Source: Micrococcaceae bacterium Sec5.1
Lineage (GTDB): Bacteria; Actinomycetota; Actinomycetes; Actinomycetales; Micrococcaceae
NCBI GenBank assembly: GCA_039636795.1
Contig: CP143430.1
Coordinates: 2,170,001 to 2,234,000 of the forward strand
Length of the DNA stretch: 64,000 nt
Reading direction: 5' to 3'
The notes below the pieces were generated by a model. That model saw nothing but the letters and a program-made list of their open reading frames with translations. It searched no databases and had not been told where the DNA came from. Positions within the stretch are counted from its first letter, which is position 1. Every line of letters begins with the position of its first letter. Shown in pieces: positions 54,793-64,000 of this stretch. The position numbers and the translations under genes were made by a program.

Positions 54793-56335
54793 GTGAAGTC
54801 TCCAGGAGAGTTCATGGAAATTTTAGCTGCTTACGACCTGACACGGTCGTACCGGGATGGCGAAAATCTGCGGCGTCTCGCATAACACCGTGCGCTCCTA
54901 TGTGAAGGCCCGCGAGCACGGTGCTCAGGCCCCGGTGGCCCGGCAACGCGGCCGGATGACCGACCCTTCCCTGCCACAGATGATCTCCTGGGTCGAGCAG
55001 TCCCGCGGAAAGATCCGCGGCGACGTGGTGCATGAGAAGCTCCAGGCTTTGGGCTTCACCGGGTGTGAGCGGACAACCAGGACCACGCTGGCCGAATTGA
55101 AAGCGAAATACCGGGCCCGGAATGTGCGCGTGCACCGCCCCTGGACCCCGGAGCCGGGTCTGTGGCTGCAGTATGACTACGGAGACGGGCCCGTCGTTGA
55201 CGGGGTGAAGACCGTGTTGTTCGTGGCCTGGCTCGCGTTCTCCCGGTTCCGGATCGTGATCGCTTTGCGGGATAAGACCATGCCGAGCGTGTTCGCCGCC
55301 CTTGACCGGACGTTCAGGCTGATCGGCGGGGTCCCGACCTACATTTTGACCGATAACGAGAAGACCGTCACGGTCGAGCACGTCGCCGGGATCCCGGTCC
55401 GCAACCACCAGATTGTGGCGTTTACCAGGCATTACTCAACCTCGCTGCAGACCTGCCTGCCAGCGGACCCTGCTTCGAAGGGCGGGGTCGAGAACGCGGT
55501 CAAGATCGCCAAAGCCGACCTCGTCCCGAAAGAGACCAACCTGCTGCCCGAGTACCGGTCCTTCGCCGAACTGGAGGCGGCGTGTGAGGCGTTCATGGAG
55601 GAGGTGAATACGCGGGTGCATCGGGCCACGCTGGAGATCCCGAAGGACATGCTCCGGGTTCTCGAAGGCCCGAGGTTGCATCCGGTCCCGGCCACCCCGG
55701 ACACGGCCAGTTTCGGACACACCCGACAGGTCCCCCCGAACACGCCCATGATCACCTTTCAACAGTCCCGTTACTCTGTTCCCCACACCCTGATGGGTCA
55801 GATGGTCTGGGTGCGCGGGACCGGCACCGAAGTGATCATCGTCCACGTCGATGGCACCGGACCGGTCGAGGTCGCACGCCACAAACTCACCCGCCCCGGC
55901 ACTCCGGCGATCATTGACGACCACTTCCCGCCGGCCCCTGCCGGGGCCCTGGAACGGATCATCCGCCCGTCCAACACGGCCGAGGAAACGTTCCTGGCCC
56001 TGGGCGCCGGGGCAGCGCTCTGGCTCAAGGAAGCAGCCGCCGCAGGCACCGGAAAGATCCGGCACAAAATGGAACGCGCTGTCACCCTCGCCAAGGTCCT
56101 GGGCGCCGACGAAGTCGACAAGGGCCTCGGAGCAGCAGCGGTGCACCAGCGCTTCACCCACGAAGACCTGCTCTCCATCGTCACCACCACCACCGGGACA
56201 AGCCACCTCCCCGCCATCACACACACGGTCACCGACCACACGCAGTGGCTGAGCCAGGGCACTGGCGCTTGGGCCAACTTCGGCACCACCCCTGCGCCTA
56301 CCAATGATGACTTCGAAGGAGCCTCCGATGAGTAA
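54793..56335 (+). pseudogene. istA: IstA transposase with N-terminal frameshift
   Basis: The natural start is GTG 54793 (KSPGEFMEILAAYDLTRSYR). A missing base near 54855 shifts the frame, and the remaining protein is open from ATG 54857 (AKICGVSHNTVRSYVKAREH) to 56335. The DDE catalytic core is intact in the long frame: QYDYGDG, LTDNEKT and KGGVENAVKIAK. The C-terminal beta-barrel (TPMITFQQSRYSVPHTLMGQ) is also intact. Translation from 54857 would lack the first part of the DNA-binding domain, so activity is doubtful unless the indel is a sequencing error or is bypassed by frameshifting. Its stop overlaps the istB start. Confidence 0.85.
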
Positions 56336-57116
56336 TAACACCCTCACACCGCCCCTGGCCGACGCGGCCCTCGAGCACGTGATTGGGCTGATGCGCACGA
56401 CCCGGATGCCGCACGCACGCGCTGTCGTCGCCGAGGTCCTGGCTACCGCGAAAGCCCAGCGCTGGGACCCCACCGAAGTCGTCCGTGTCCTGCTCGAAGC
56501 CGAAGCCACCGGCCGGAACGCCTCGATGCTGGCCACCCGCCGCAAACGCGCCGGCTTCCCCAGCGGGAAGACCTTCGAGGTCTGGGACGAAGCCCTCTCC
56601 ACCCTCCCGGCGGCAACAACCTCGTTCCTGCGCACTCTGGAGTGGGTGCGGCGTCGGGAAAACCTCATCGCGTGCGGGCCCTCCGGCACCGGCAAAACCC
56701 TGCTCCTGGAAGCACTCGGCCAGCAGGCCATCGATCAAGGCATGTCCGGGTCCTGGCTCAGCATGGAAGACCTCGGCGCACTCGTGCGACGGCACCGCAT
56801 CGATGACAGCGTCAACAAAGCCATCACCCGCGCCACCAACGCGGACCTGATCTGCATCGATGACATAGGCCTCTTGCCCGTTTCCGCCGACGCGGCCGAA
56901 GGCTTCTACCGGGTCGTGGAGGCCTCCTACGAGAAACGGTCCCTGGCGATCAGCTCGAACATCCACCCCTCCGGGTTCGATGAGCTCATGCCCAAATCAA
57001 TCGCCACCGCTACCGTGGACCGGCTCCTCCATCACGCCCACCTATGCCAAACCAGCGGCGAGTCTGTCCGGCTCATGCAAGCCCAAAACGGGAAAGGAAC
57101 CCGCCCCATGAGCTAA
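56328..57116 (+). CDS. istB: IstB ATP-binding helper protein
   Basis: A 262-residue AAA+ protein of the IstB/DnaC-like family. Walker A GPSGTGKTLLL and Walker B LICIDDIGLLP are clear, followed by RSLAISSNIHPSGFDELMP, the sensor-like region, and the usual C-terminal VDRLLHHAHLCQTSGESVRL. IstB stimulates transposition by IstA and supports target selection. The ATG at 56328 overlaps the istA stop by eight bases and follows AAGGA; an in-frame ATG at 56304 is less well placed. The gene is intact. Confidence 0.93.
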   Translation: MSNNTLTPPLADAALEHVIGLMRTTRMPHARAVVAEVLATAKAQRWDPTEVVRVLLEAEATGRNASMLATRRKRAGFPSGKTFEVWDEALSTLPAATTSFLRTLEWVRRRENLIACGPSGTGKTLLLEALGQQAIDQGMSGSWLSMEDLGALVRRHRIDDSVNKAITRATNADLICIDDIGLLPVSADAAEGFYRVVEASYEKRSLAISSNIHPSGFDELMPKSIATATVDRLLHHAHLCQTSGESVRLMQAQNGKGTRPMS

Positions 57117-57260
57117 TCCCAAACCCTCGTCAGGCGCCCGCCCACCCGGCACGCCCGGGCGCCTGACCCTGTCCAAAAATACTTGCCGCCACCGGTCAAT
57201 CACCTGCCGAACGGTTAAACCAACCTGCCGCCACCGGTCATTTCTACGTTGCCGTTGACA

Positions 57261-57823
57261 CCTTCGCCCACATGCTACCGGCAGGACTGCCGGAGAGATC
57301 GCCTGCCCTTTGCTTTCCGCGGGTTGCAATCAACATTTCGAGATGACGTCCCCTGATGGAATGCCGCGTTCCTCACCTGATCTGTCCCCACGTCGGTGAG
57401 GTACCGGATACGCCGATGAGATTTCGATCGGCCGCGGACTTCTGTTGACTGCATTCGCGCGGCGGCCCTTGAATGGTGGGATCTTAGGAGAGGAGTAATC
57501 CACTGTCGGAGCATAGTGTTGGTGCACGAACCTGCAGCTACTTAGTGGCTGCTATCGACCCTTCGGAATGAGGCTCATGCGCCGCCCTAGGCATGGAGAG
57601 GCGTGGGGGATATGATGCTAGCAATCGTAGCGGAAGTGGTTGCATCGGTCGGGTCGCAGGCATCCGCTGGAGAAGGACCTACCCCAACGCAAGCCCCATT
57701 CGGCTCTACAACATGCCCGATCGGAAGGGCCTTGGCCGTCAGTATCCAGTCAGGGCACCATCGCCGTGAGGGCTGCCCTAGACGATATGGCTAGGAGGAA
57801 CTTGTCCGGTGGTGGGCCCCCGG
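57261..57823. other. Intergenic region between IS21 and IS110, no supported gene
   Basis: No recognisable coding sequence or repeat was seen on either strand in this interval of about 560 bases. Confidence 0.5.
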
Positions 57824-58066
57824 CCCGGGTCCTTCTGAAGGCCATTTTCGCCTTGCCGGACCCCGGGCGCCCGTTTTGATCCGGCCGGTTACGTTTGCGG
57901 AGCTTGGGGCGCTCCGGGTCCGTGCCGGGCGGTGATGGCCTCTGTCAGAAGGACCCGGGAAGTGTGTTCCAGGTGGGCTGGAACCTCCTTTTCAAAGCAA
58001 GACGTGGGTTGCCTGCCACACTTGGCGGACAAGTAGAGCCACATTTGAAGTTTGGAGGTTCCAGCT
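57824..58066 (+). ncRNA. Candidate IS110 bridge RNA / structured leader
   Basis: The non-coding left end before the IS110 transposase is unusually structured. CCCGGGTCCTTCTGA (57824-57838) is a perfect 15-base inverted repeat of 57945-57959. CTGGAACCTCC (57978-57988) pairs with GGAGGTTCCAG (58054-58064), extended by TTCAAA/TTTGAA. The second stem covers the transposase ribosome-binding site. IS110 elements of the IS621 type are known to express a bridge RNA from the non-coding end upstream of the transposase; this stretch has the right place and size. That it is such an RNA is an inference. Confidence 0.5.
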
Positions 58067-59302
58067 ATGTTCGAGCGTACAAGCGTTGGACTGGATGTCC
58101 ATGCCAGAAGTGTCGTAGCCTGCGCGTTGGATGGCCTGACCGGGGAAGTTTTCCGGCACCGTTTGACGCCGGACCGGGATGAGATTCTTGCTTGGATCAT
58201 CTCGCTGCCTCCGCCGGTCAAGGTCGTTTACGAGGCGGGTCCGACTGGTTTCGGCTTGGCCAGGTTCCTCCTCACTTCCGGCATCGGTACCGTTGTCGCG
58301 GCCCCGTCTAAGCTCCAGCGCCCCTCGGGTGATCGGGTCAAAACCGATGCGAAGGATGCCCTGCACCTGGCCCGGTTGCTCAAACTCGGTGAAATCACGG
58401 CAGTCCAGGTGCCCTCGGTAGAGCAGGAAGCAGCTCGCGATTTGGTCCGCTCCCGTGAAGATGTCCGCGGTGATCTGATGCGATGCCGGCATCGGATCTC
58501 CAAGCTCTTGTTGCGCCAGGGCATCGTCTATTCCGGTGGGCAGGCATGGACCGGAACGCATGAATTGTGGCTCGCCCGGCAGCGTTTCGATGCCCCCGCC
58601 CGGCAACTGACGTATGAGTCATCGCTTGAGGTGATGCATGAGATCTCGGACCGCCGCGACCGTCTTGATCAGGCAATCGCCGTCATGGCCTATGCGAGCG
58701 AATACACCCCGGTAGTCCGGGCATTGCAGTGTTTGCGTGGGATCTCTACCTTGACCGCGTTCGGTCTCGCGGTGGAAATCGGTGATTGGGACAGGTTTAC
58801 CGGATCCACGATCGGCGCGTATCTGGGCCTGGTTCCTACGGAGCATTCCTCGGGCGCGTCCCGGTCCCAGGGCTCGATCACGAAAACGGGCAACAGCCAC
58901 GCCCGCCGGCTTCTCGTTGAAGCGGCTTGGCACCATCGCAGACCATACAACATCCCGTCCCGGCTCATGCGCTCCCGCTGGGAGGAGGCCACCTCCGAAG
59001 CACGAACGCGTGGCCATGCCGGGAACCGGCGCCTGCACGAACGCTGGATCAAATACCTCGAACGCCGTAAGCGGCCCGTCATCGCCAACGTTGCCATCGC
59101 CCGTGAACTCTCCGGCTGGTGCTGGTCCCTGGGCAACCGGAAGCCCAGAAAATTCCCGAATCCGGACCTGACTTCCCGATCCCTCCCGGGGGACGGAAGA
59201 GCCGGGGAGGAGCACCTGGTGGTTGGTTTCTTTGCAGCGCGTGGAGTAAACCCGCGATACAGCTATGGGCAGCCTTCAACGGGCCGCGCCCGATATTCCT
59301 AG
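58067..59302 (+). CDS. IS110-family transposase
   Basis: A 411-residue, intact IS110 transposase (serine/DEDD recombinase). The RuvC-like DEDD residues lie in VGLDVHARS (Asp), VVYEAGPTG (Glu) and VKTDAKDALHLARLL (two Asp). The Tnp_20 domain contains LRGISTLTAFGLAVEIGDWD, YLGLVPTEHSSGASRSQGSI and TGNSHARRLLVEAAWHHR, with the Ser-rich stretch that supplies the catalytic serine. The start is ATG 58067; GGAGG at 58054-58058 is its ribosome-binding site and is buried in a hairpin, which would keep expression low. It is the most complete of the five IS110-type transposase genes in the window. Confidence 0.93.
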   Translation: MFERTSVGLDVHARSVVACALDGLTGEVFRHRLTPDRDEILAWIISLPPPVKVVYEAGPTGFGLARFLLTSGIGTVVAAPSKLQRPSGDRVKTDAKDALHLARLLKLGEITAVQVPSVEQEAARDLVRSREDVRGDLMRCRHRISKLLLRQGIVYSGGQAWTGTHELWLARQRFDAPARQLTYESSLEVMHEISDRRDRLDQAIAVMAYASEYTPVVRALQCLRGISTLTAFGLAVEIGDWDRFTGSTIGAYLGLVPTEHSSGASRSQGSITKTGNSHARRLLVEAAWHHRRPYNIPSRLMRSRWEEATSEARTRGHAGNRRLHERWIKYLERRKRPVIANVAIARELSGWCWSLGNRKPRKFPNPDLTSRSLPGDGRAGEEHLVVGFFAARGVNPRYSYGQPSTGRARYS

Positions 59303-59423
59303 ACCAGCGGTAGCCTCCAGCCGAACACATCGTCCTGCGGTAACCAACCCGCGCATATCAGTCTGACCGCGCCGTCGACGACGACAGGCTACCCCCACCA
59401 AACCCACCCCCGGCAACACAAAA

Positions 59424-59463
59424 GGAAGCAGTCCCAAGGACCTCAAACCCTGGGACTGCTTCC
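59424..59463 (+). terminator. Hairpin at the right end of the IS110
   Basis: GGAAGCAGTCCCA (59424-59436) and TGGGACTGCTTCC (59451-59463) form a perfect 13-bp stem. It lies 120 bases after the transposase stop. It could terminate transcription or mark the right end; there is no T-run, so termination is not certain. Confidence 0.55.
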
Positions 59464-59773
59464 CCATGCTCTTGACAACGAGAACTACATATCAGCTGAA
59501 ACCGGGAATGCGGCATCGCTCGGATATACGTGGGCACCGCAGCCGTCCCACTTTGGTTGACAAAACCGCACGTCGGCGTTGCCAACTTCATTTACACCGG
59601 ACGTCAGACTTGATGCTGGAGTAAGCCGAACTTGATCAAAGGGTCACACCAAGTCTCCTTCAAGCTCTGGTATCCGAGAGAAAGCAAGCGTAGCGTCGAT
59701 TGAAGAATTGGCAGCGATGTCACCGCACTCATTCACGGGGACGTGTCTCGGGCGTCGGTTGGAAGGGGCCGGG
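59464..59773. other. Intergenic region before the glycosidase
   Basis: No gene is seen in these 310 bases. The glycosidase frame is open from 59708, but that part lacks family similarity. Confidence 0.4.
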
Positions 59774-61930
59774 ATGGCAGGGTGGAATGCTGATACAGCG
59801 GCAGGGCCGTTGGGCGCCGGGGCTGTCACCTTGGTGGAGGGGTCATCGTTCTGTATCTCCTTGCCGAATGGGGACATGCACGCAGAGCATCCACACGGCC
59901 TGTTCGTTCAGGACACCCGCATCCTGTCCGGCTGGAGCCTCACCATCAACGGCCAAGCGCTGGAGCCGTTGGCGGCGGAGACGAAGGAGCCGTACCGTGC
60001 CGTGTTTACCGGACGCGTTCCCCGAACGGACGGGTATGCGGACAGCTCGCTGGTCGTGGAGCGGCTTCGCGAGGTCGGCGCGGGCATGCAGGAGCAGGTC
60101 ACTGTTCACAACTACTCCCTGAAACCGACCGACTGCGTGATCCTGTTGAAGATCGACGCGGACTTCGCTGATGTATTCGAGGTGAAGGAGGCGCGGATCC
60201 GTCGGCGCTGGGACGAAGCCCGCCAGGTCAACGGTGACGCGCTCATCATCCGAGCTTTTTGGCAGGACGTCCGGAAGGGCGTCACCGTCCAGGCTCCCGG
60301 AGCAGACATTTCGACGGAGGGCCTCAGGTATCGGATGTCGGTCCCGCCGCACGGCCGCTGGAGTACGGTCTTGACAGTCATGCCAAGCACTGAGGAAGCC
60401 GTGTCCACAGCGGCATTCGTCCATTCTGAGGGGGATGGATTGTCCCCACGGGACCGGCGCCGGCAGGAGTGGGTAGTCAAGATCCCGGTGCTGCAGATGG
60501 GGAATCGCTCCATCGAACGGACGTTGCGGCGCAGTTACGACGATCTTGGCGCCCTCCGTATCGAGGAACCGGACCATCCGGAACGGGTGGTGGTGGCCGC
60601 TGGTGCGCCCTGGTTCATGACCCTGTTCGGTCGGGACTCGCTGTGGGCGTCGCTAATGGCGATGCCCGTGGATCCGTCCCTGGCCCTTGGCACGCTGCAG
60701 ACCCTGGCAGACCGCCAAGGGACAGCATTGGATCTGATGAGCGAGGAGGAGCCGGGGAAGATCCTGCACGAGGTCAGACTCGATGTCTCCAGCGGGCTTT
60801 CCCTCGGCGGCAAATCCGCCTACTTCGGAAGCGTCGACGCGACACCGCTGTTCGTCATGGTGCTCGGGGCCGTCAGCCGCTGGGGATTCGCCAAAGACAC
60901 TATCGCCGCGCTGCTGCCCCACGCTGACCGTGCGCTTGAGTGGATCCGGGATTACGGGGACAAAGACGGTGACGGGTTCGTTGAGTATGAGCGCCTGAAC
61001 CCTCAAGGGCTGATCAACCAAGGATGGAAGGACTCCTGGGACGGCATCAACTTTGCCGACGGGACCCTGGCCGAGCCCCCGATCGCGCTCTGCGAAGTCC
61101 AGGCCTACGTCTACAACGCCTTTCTGGCGCGCGCCTGGATAGCGTATGATGCCGGCGACCTGACCTTGGCGGACGAGCTCGTGGATCGGGCGGCGTCGCT
61201 AAAAAGGCAGTTCAACGAGCAATTCTGGATACCCGAACGCGGATACTACGCCATCGCCCTCGATGGCAGGAAGCGGCAGGTGGACGCGTGCGCTTCCAAC
61301 ATGGGCCACTGTCTAATCCTCGGGATAGTGGACGAGGACAAGGCCCCGCAGGTGGCCGAACGGCTCATGTCCCCGGAAATGTTCAGCGGCTGGGGGGTGC
61401 GCACCTTGGCCAGCAACATGGGCGCCTATAACCCCATCAGCTACCACAACGGTTCGGTCTGGCCACATGACAATGCCATCATCACGACGGGTCTGCTGCG
61501 CTACGGCTTCGTGGCTGAGGCTCAACGGATCGCCACGGCTCTGCTGGAGGCGGCCGAGTACACGGGCGGCCGACTGCCGGAATTATTTTGCGGGTTCGGC
61601 CGGGACCAGTATTCCGCGCCCGTGCCTTATCCCACCTCATGCTCGCCGCAGGCTTGGGCAGCGACTACGCCCGTCCACCTGGTCACGAGCTTGATGCGGT
61701 ACGACGCGCATGTTTCCCGCGGTGGCCTGTGGATCGATCCCGTCCTGCCGGAATCTTTCGGCGACCTGCACATCACCAACGCGCCCATGGCTGGGGGCCG
61801 GATCACCATCGACATCGCCAATTCCGTCGCGACCGTGCAGGGGCTTCCCGAAGGAATGGTGTTCCACCGCGGGCACCGTCCATGGATGACCGAACTCGTG
61901 GAGCAAGCCGACCGTCGCAAAAACGTTTAG
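59774..61930 (+). CDS. Glycogen-debranching-type glucosidase (MGH1/GH63-like)
   Basis: A 718-residue protein. The N-terminal beta-sandwich (GDE_N_bis type) is seen in SFCISLPNGDMHAEHPHGLF, VQDTRILSGWSL. An (alpha/alpha)6 barrel follows, with FGRDSLWASLMAMPVDP, QGWKDSWDGINFADGTL and HNGSVWPHDNAIITTGLLRY, which supply the probable acid and base residues of amylo-alpha-1,6-glucosidase-type enzymes. It probably releases glucose from branched or oligomeric alpha-glucans or glucosylated compounds in the cytoplasm; there is no signal peptide. ATG 59774 (MAGWNADTAAGPLG) is preferred over 59708 because family similarity starts there. The truncated SDR and the LacI regulator downstream suggest a sugar-related module separate from the CoA-ester genes. 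Confidence 0.85.
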   Translation: MAGWNADTAAGPLGAGAVTLVEGSSFCISLPNGDMHAEHPHGLFVQDTRILSGWSLTINGQALEPLAAETKEPYRAVFTGRVPRTDGYADSSLVVERLREVGAGMQEQVTVHNYSLKPTDCVILLKIDADFADVFEVKEARIRRRWDEARQVNGDALIIRAFWQDVRKGVTVQAPGADISTEGLRYRMSVPPHGRWSTVLTVMPSTEEAVSTAAFVHSEGDGLSPRDRRRQEWVVKIPVLQMGNRSIERTLRRSYDDLGALRIEEPDHPERVVVAAGAPWFMTLFGRDSLWASLMAMPVDPSLALGTLQTLADRQGTALDLMSEEEPGKILHEVRLDVSSGLSLGGKSAYFGSVDATPLFVMVLGAVSRWGFAKDTIAALLPHADRALEWIRDYGDKDGDGFVEYERLNPQGLINQGWKDSWDGINFADGTLAEPPIALCEVQAYVYNAFLARAWIAYDAGDLTLADELVDRAASLKRQFNEQFWIPERGYYAIALDGRKRQVDACASNMGHCLILGIVDEDKAPQVAERLMSPEMFSGWGVRTLASNMGAYNPISYHNGSVWPHDNAIITTGLLRYGFVAEAQRIATALLEAAEYTGGRLPELFCGFGRDQYSAPVPYPTSCSPQAWAATTPVHLVTSLMRYDAHVSRGGLWIDPVLPESFGDLHITNAPMAGGRITIDIANSVATVQGLPEGMVFHRGHRPWMTELVEQADRRKNV

Positions 61931-62043
61931 TGGGGAGCGCGCTCGGGGCCGGCCTCCAACGAGCGACATGCCCATGTCGCGAAGTACGGCCGTCGATGCC
62001 GAGGCAGTGGCACGGCAACCACGCGTGCCGTCGCACGAGCGAG

Positions 62044-62469
62044 ATTTTTGTGGCTCGCGTAAATCTGGACGGCTGCCTCCACGGGTTGGCGAGCATCCTC
62101 CCGGCACTCATCCAACAGGCATACGGCAGGGTGGCCATCCTGTCATCCATCTCCGCCCGTGAAGGAAACTCCCACCAGGCCGCCTACTCGGCCTCCAAGG
62201 CCAGGCTCGTAGCGCTGGTCAAAACGGCTGCCAAGGAAGTCGCACCATACGGGGTCACCGTCAACTCCATCGCACCATCCATGATGAAGACCCGGCTCCT
62301 GGAAGACCTGAGCCCGGAACGGAACGCCCAACTACTGGCCAAAGTCCCTATGGGAAGGGTCGGACTACCTGAAGAGTTCAGCGCCCTGGCGACTTGGCTG
62401 TTGTCCACCGAAGCAAGCTACATGACCGATCAGACCTTGGACCTGAGCGGTGGCCGCAATACGGCCTGA
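62044..62469 (+). pseudogene. Short-chain dehydrogenase, 5'-truncated
   Basis: Only the C-terminal ~140 residues remain: FVARVNLDGCLHGLASILPA, YGRVAILSSISAREGNSHQA and AYSASKARLVALVKTAAKEV (Ser-Tyr-Lys intact). They continue to VNSIAPSMMKTRLLE and the ending TDQTLDLSGGRNTA. The cofactor-binding TGxxxGxG half is missing; unrelated sequence at 61931-62043 precedes it. The fragment has no plausible start. It converges with the LacI gene, overlapping its end by 40 bases. Confidence 0.85.
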
Positions 62470-63467
62470 GGCGGCGGCGCGGTAGTTGTCCGCACCTTCA
62501 ACATGACCGGAAACACGGACTTCTTTCCCTGGCTGGGGGGCTCGCCCTCGATCCTCCCAGCCAGCCGGTCCACTGCCTCATACGACATCTCCGGTATCGG
62601 CTGATGCACCGTTGTGAGGTTGATAAAAGCCCACCCGGCCGGCCCCGAATCGTCAAAACCCACAACGGATAACTCATCCGGAACCCGGATTCCTAACTGG
62701 GCCGCAGCATCCAAGGCGGCAAAGGCAAAAGCGTCCGTCACGCAAAACAAGGCTGTGGGCCTGTCCTCGCGATCAAGCATCCCCACAGCTGCGCGGACCC
62801 CGTCTTCATGCGTGAGCCGAATATGGCGGACCCACTCCTGACGCACTTCCAGGCCATGGCGTTCCATCGCTGCGCGGACACCGTCCTCGCGGTCACGGCC
62901 ATTGGAGCGGTCCCGCAGCGTAGTCAACACCCCAATACGTTTATGGCCCAGCCCCTGAAGGTGGGTCACGACCAGCTCGCCGGCACCCCGGTCATCGGCA
63001 AGAACCGCTTCAACCTCAACACTGGGATCGTCACGGCTCAGCAGCACCACGGGCGTCCCGCGCTCCAGAACCCTACGGACCGCGGCTGAGGATTCCCGAG
63101 CCGAGACAAAAATCATTCCATCCACCGTGGCCTGGTCCAGCACATCAACCGCATCAGGATCAGGCATGACATCAGGATCCCTGATCAACACCATCCGGTA
63201 GCCGCGCTCAAGAAGCCTGTTCTGCAACGACTCCACGATGACGGGATAGATGGGGCTGGTCAGGTCGGCGACCACGACGCCAACAGCATGCGTTCGCCGA
63301 GTCACCATCATCCGCGCGGCCGCATCCGGGACGTACCCGAGCTCCCGGGCCGTCGACAGAATCCGTTCCTTGGTAGCCGGCGCAACAGACGGGTGACCGC
63401 GCAGAGCCCGTGAAACCGTCGACTGCGACAAGCCCAAATACTTTGCCACATCAACGCTGGTTACCAT
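62430..63467 (-). CDS. LacI-family transcriptional regulator
   Basis: A 345-residue LacI/GalR regulator. The N-terminal HTH (VTSVDVAKYLGLSQSTVSRA, LRGHPSVAPATKERILSTA) and hinge (RELGYVPDAAARMMVTRRTH) are standard. The periplasmic-binding-like effector domain follows (GVVVADLTSPIYPVIVESLQ, VDGMIFVSARESSAAVRRVL, FCVTDAFAFAALDAAAQLGI, PDELSVVGFDDSG). It probably represses sugar-utilisation genes until a sugar effector binds; the nearby debranching-type glucosidase is a possible target. The gene is complete and ends 40 bases inside the convergent SDR fragment. No palindromic operator could be assigned with confidence. Confidence 0.93.
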   Translation of the reverse strand: MVTSVDVAKYLGLSQSTVSRALRGHPSVAPATKERILSTARELGYVPDAAARMMVTRRTHAVGVVVADLTSPIYPVIVESLQNRLLERGYRMVLIRDPDVMPDPDAVDVLDQATVDGMIFVSARESSAAVRRVLERGTPVVLLSRDDPSVEVEAVLADDRGAGELVVTHLQGLGHKRIGVLTTLRDRSNGRDREDGVRAAMERHGLEVRQEWVRHIRLTHEDGVRAAVGMLDREDRPTALFCVTDAFAFAALDAAAQLGIRVPDELSVVGFDDSGPAGWAFINLTTVHQPIPEMSYEAVDRLAGRIEGEPPSQGKKSVFPVMLKVRTTTAPPPQAVLRPPLRSKV

Positions 63468-63576
63468 TCCCTAATCGTATTTCACCGAACCGTGCCAGGT
63501 GATAACAACGGGACGTGTAAGCGGACCGGGGACACCAGGACGCCTCCCTGACGAGATCGGTATTACGCTTCGGGCT

Positions 63577-63786
63577 CTAACGCTGCTCATAAATGGTGTA
63601 ACCGCATGGAACATCAGGGGCGGTTTTGACAACGTAGTCTCCGGGGCCGACTCGCGTCACCTTGATTCCTTGGCTCAGTGCAAGGGCATCCGCAATGACG
63701 CCATCGACTGCCGAATTGAGTAGATGGTCAAGCGTGGCCACATCAGTAACCGATACGTGCCGGATGATTTGAGTAGCGTTGGTCAT
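63577..63786 (-). CDS. Small hypothetical protein, 69 aa
   Basis: From ATG 63786, behind AAGGAAAA, the frame encodes TNATQIIRHVSVTDVATLDH, LLNSAVDGVIADALALSQGI and KVTRVGPGDYVVKTAPDVPC, with no signal peptide or membrane segment. The good ribosome-binding site and protein-like composition support a real gene. No family is recognised. It has the same direction as the LacI gene, 109 bases upstream of it. Confidence 0.5.
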   Translation of the reverse strand: MTNATQIIRHVSVTDVATLDHLLNSAVDGVIADALALSQGIKVTRVGPGDYVVKTAPDVPCGYTIYEQR

Positions 63787-64000
63787 GGCTTTTCCTTAGT
63801 TCTTGTTGTGTGAGTTAGTTTGGAGGAGCAATGTCATGATGGTGCTTTCCTTGGCTCTCAGCGATAAGCGAAGTCTTTCTGGAGCACCATTTGTCGCCTC
63901 ACAGCCCCGCAAGGGGATGTTCCAATACAGGAGATCCGGCCTAGCTTGGTTTCGCGCGCAGCCTGTGCGCCGCGTCGGCAACCCTCAATGCCCCGCAATA
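63787..64000. other. Right edge of window, no supported gene
   Basis: A 61-codon open frame on the minus strand (63796-63981) has no motif or ribosome-binding site. Nothing else is evident. Confidence 0.4.

Larger units (their letters stand above)
54552..57260 (+). mobile_element. IS21-family insertion sequence, near complete
   Basis: The ends match as inverted repeats: TGTAAGCGGCAAC at 54552 and, on the minus strand from 57260, TGTCAACGGCAAC. Each is followed by staggered copies of TGACCGGTGGCGGCA-type repeats and ATTTTTGGACA. The flanks CCATCG (54546-54551) and CCTTCG (57261-57266) could be a target duplication with one mismatch. It encloses istA and istB. Confidence 0.85.

Noticed and set aside
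63796..63981. 61-codon minus-strand frame at the right edge
   Set aside because: No ribosome-binding site or motif; too short to support without comparison.

Overview
The window looks like high-GC actinobacterial DNA, most like Arthrobacter/Paenarthrobacter or another Micrococcaceae. The reasons are an F420-type LLM oxidoreductase, CaiB/AMACR genes, actinobacterial IS families, GTG starts and split pntA/pntB. No rRNA, tRNA, CRISPR array or replication origin was seen. The assignment is an inference. The amount of IS debris suggests a plasmid or genomic island.

Layout. 1-7.3 kb: a CoA-ester catabolic block (thiolase-fold protein + DUF35 partner, alpha-methylacyl-CoA racemase, two crotonases of which one is frameshifted, an acyl-CoA dehydrogenase and a double-hotdog hydratase). 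7.4-10.8 kb: a decayed acyl-CoA ligase, then a group II intron fragment sitting inside an IS30-family transposase. 11-20 kb: the best preserved catabolic segment (two paralogous flavin monooxygenases, alpha/beta hydrolase, LLM oxidoreductase, degenerate SDR, acyl-CoA ligase). 20-33 kb: IS110, IS1182 and IS21 copies and remnants mixed with broken catabolic genes (crotonase, CaiB, CoA-ligase tail, a third monooxygenase copy split by an IS110), one intact acyl-CoA dehydrogenase, a TetR regulator and an unrecognised 542-aa protein. 33-40 kb: etfB-etfA-cytochrome b and pntA-pntB. 40.5-44.6 kb: a beta-oxidation operon (enoyl-CoA hydratase, SDR, thiolase) with a broken TetR gene. 46.3-51.4 kb: a branched-chain-type ABC transporter in which LivH, LivM and LivG are one polypeptide. 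51.4-59.5 kb: IS21 and IS110 elements around degraded DUF6119 and phospholipase-D-like genes. 59.7-63.8 kb: a glycogen-debranching-type glycosidase, a truncated SDR and a LacI regulator.

How the parts may work together (inference): a substrate enters through the Liv-type transporter, is oxygenated by the flavin monooxygenases, hydrolysed, activated by the CoA ligase and degraded by a beta-oxidation-like route. AMACR fixes the configuration of a 2-methyl branch, and ETF takes the electrons from the two acyl-CoA dehydrogenases. A shared 21-bp palindrome, TACTGACG-N5-CGTCAGTA, lies upstream of several of these operons (best at 16033, 32942, 3397 and 46346) and overlaps the -35 element in two of them. 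It suggests a single repressor controlling a dispersed regulon. The many fragments of catabolic genes show that the pathway has been repeatedly duplicated, rearranged and pruned by insertion sequences.
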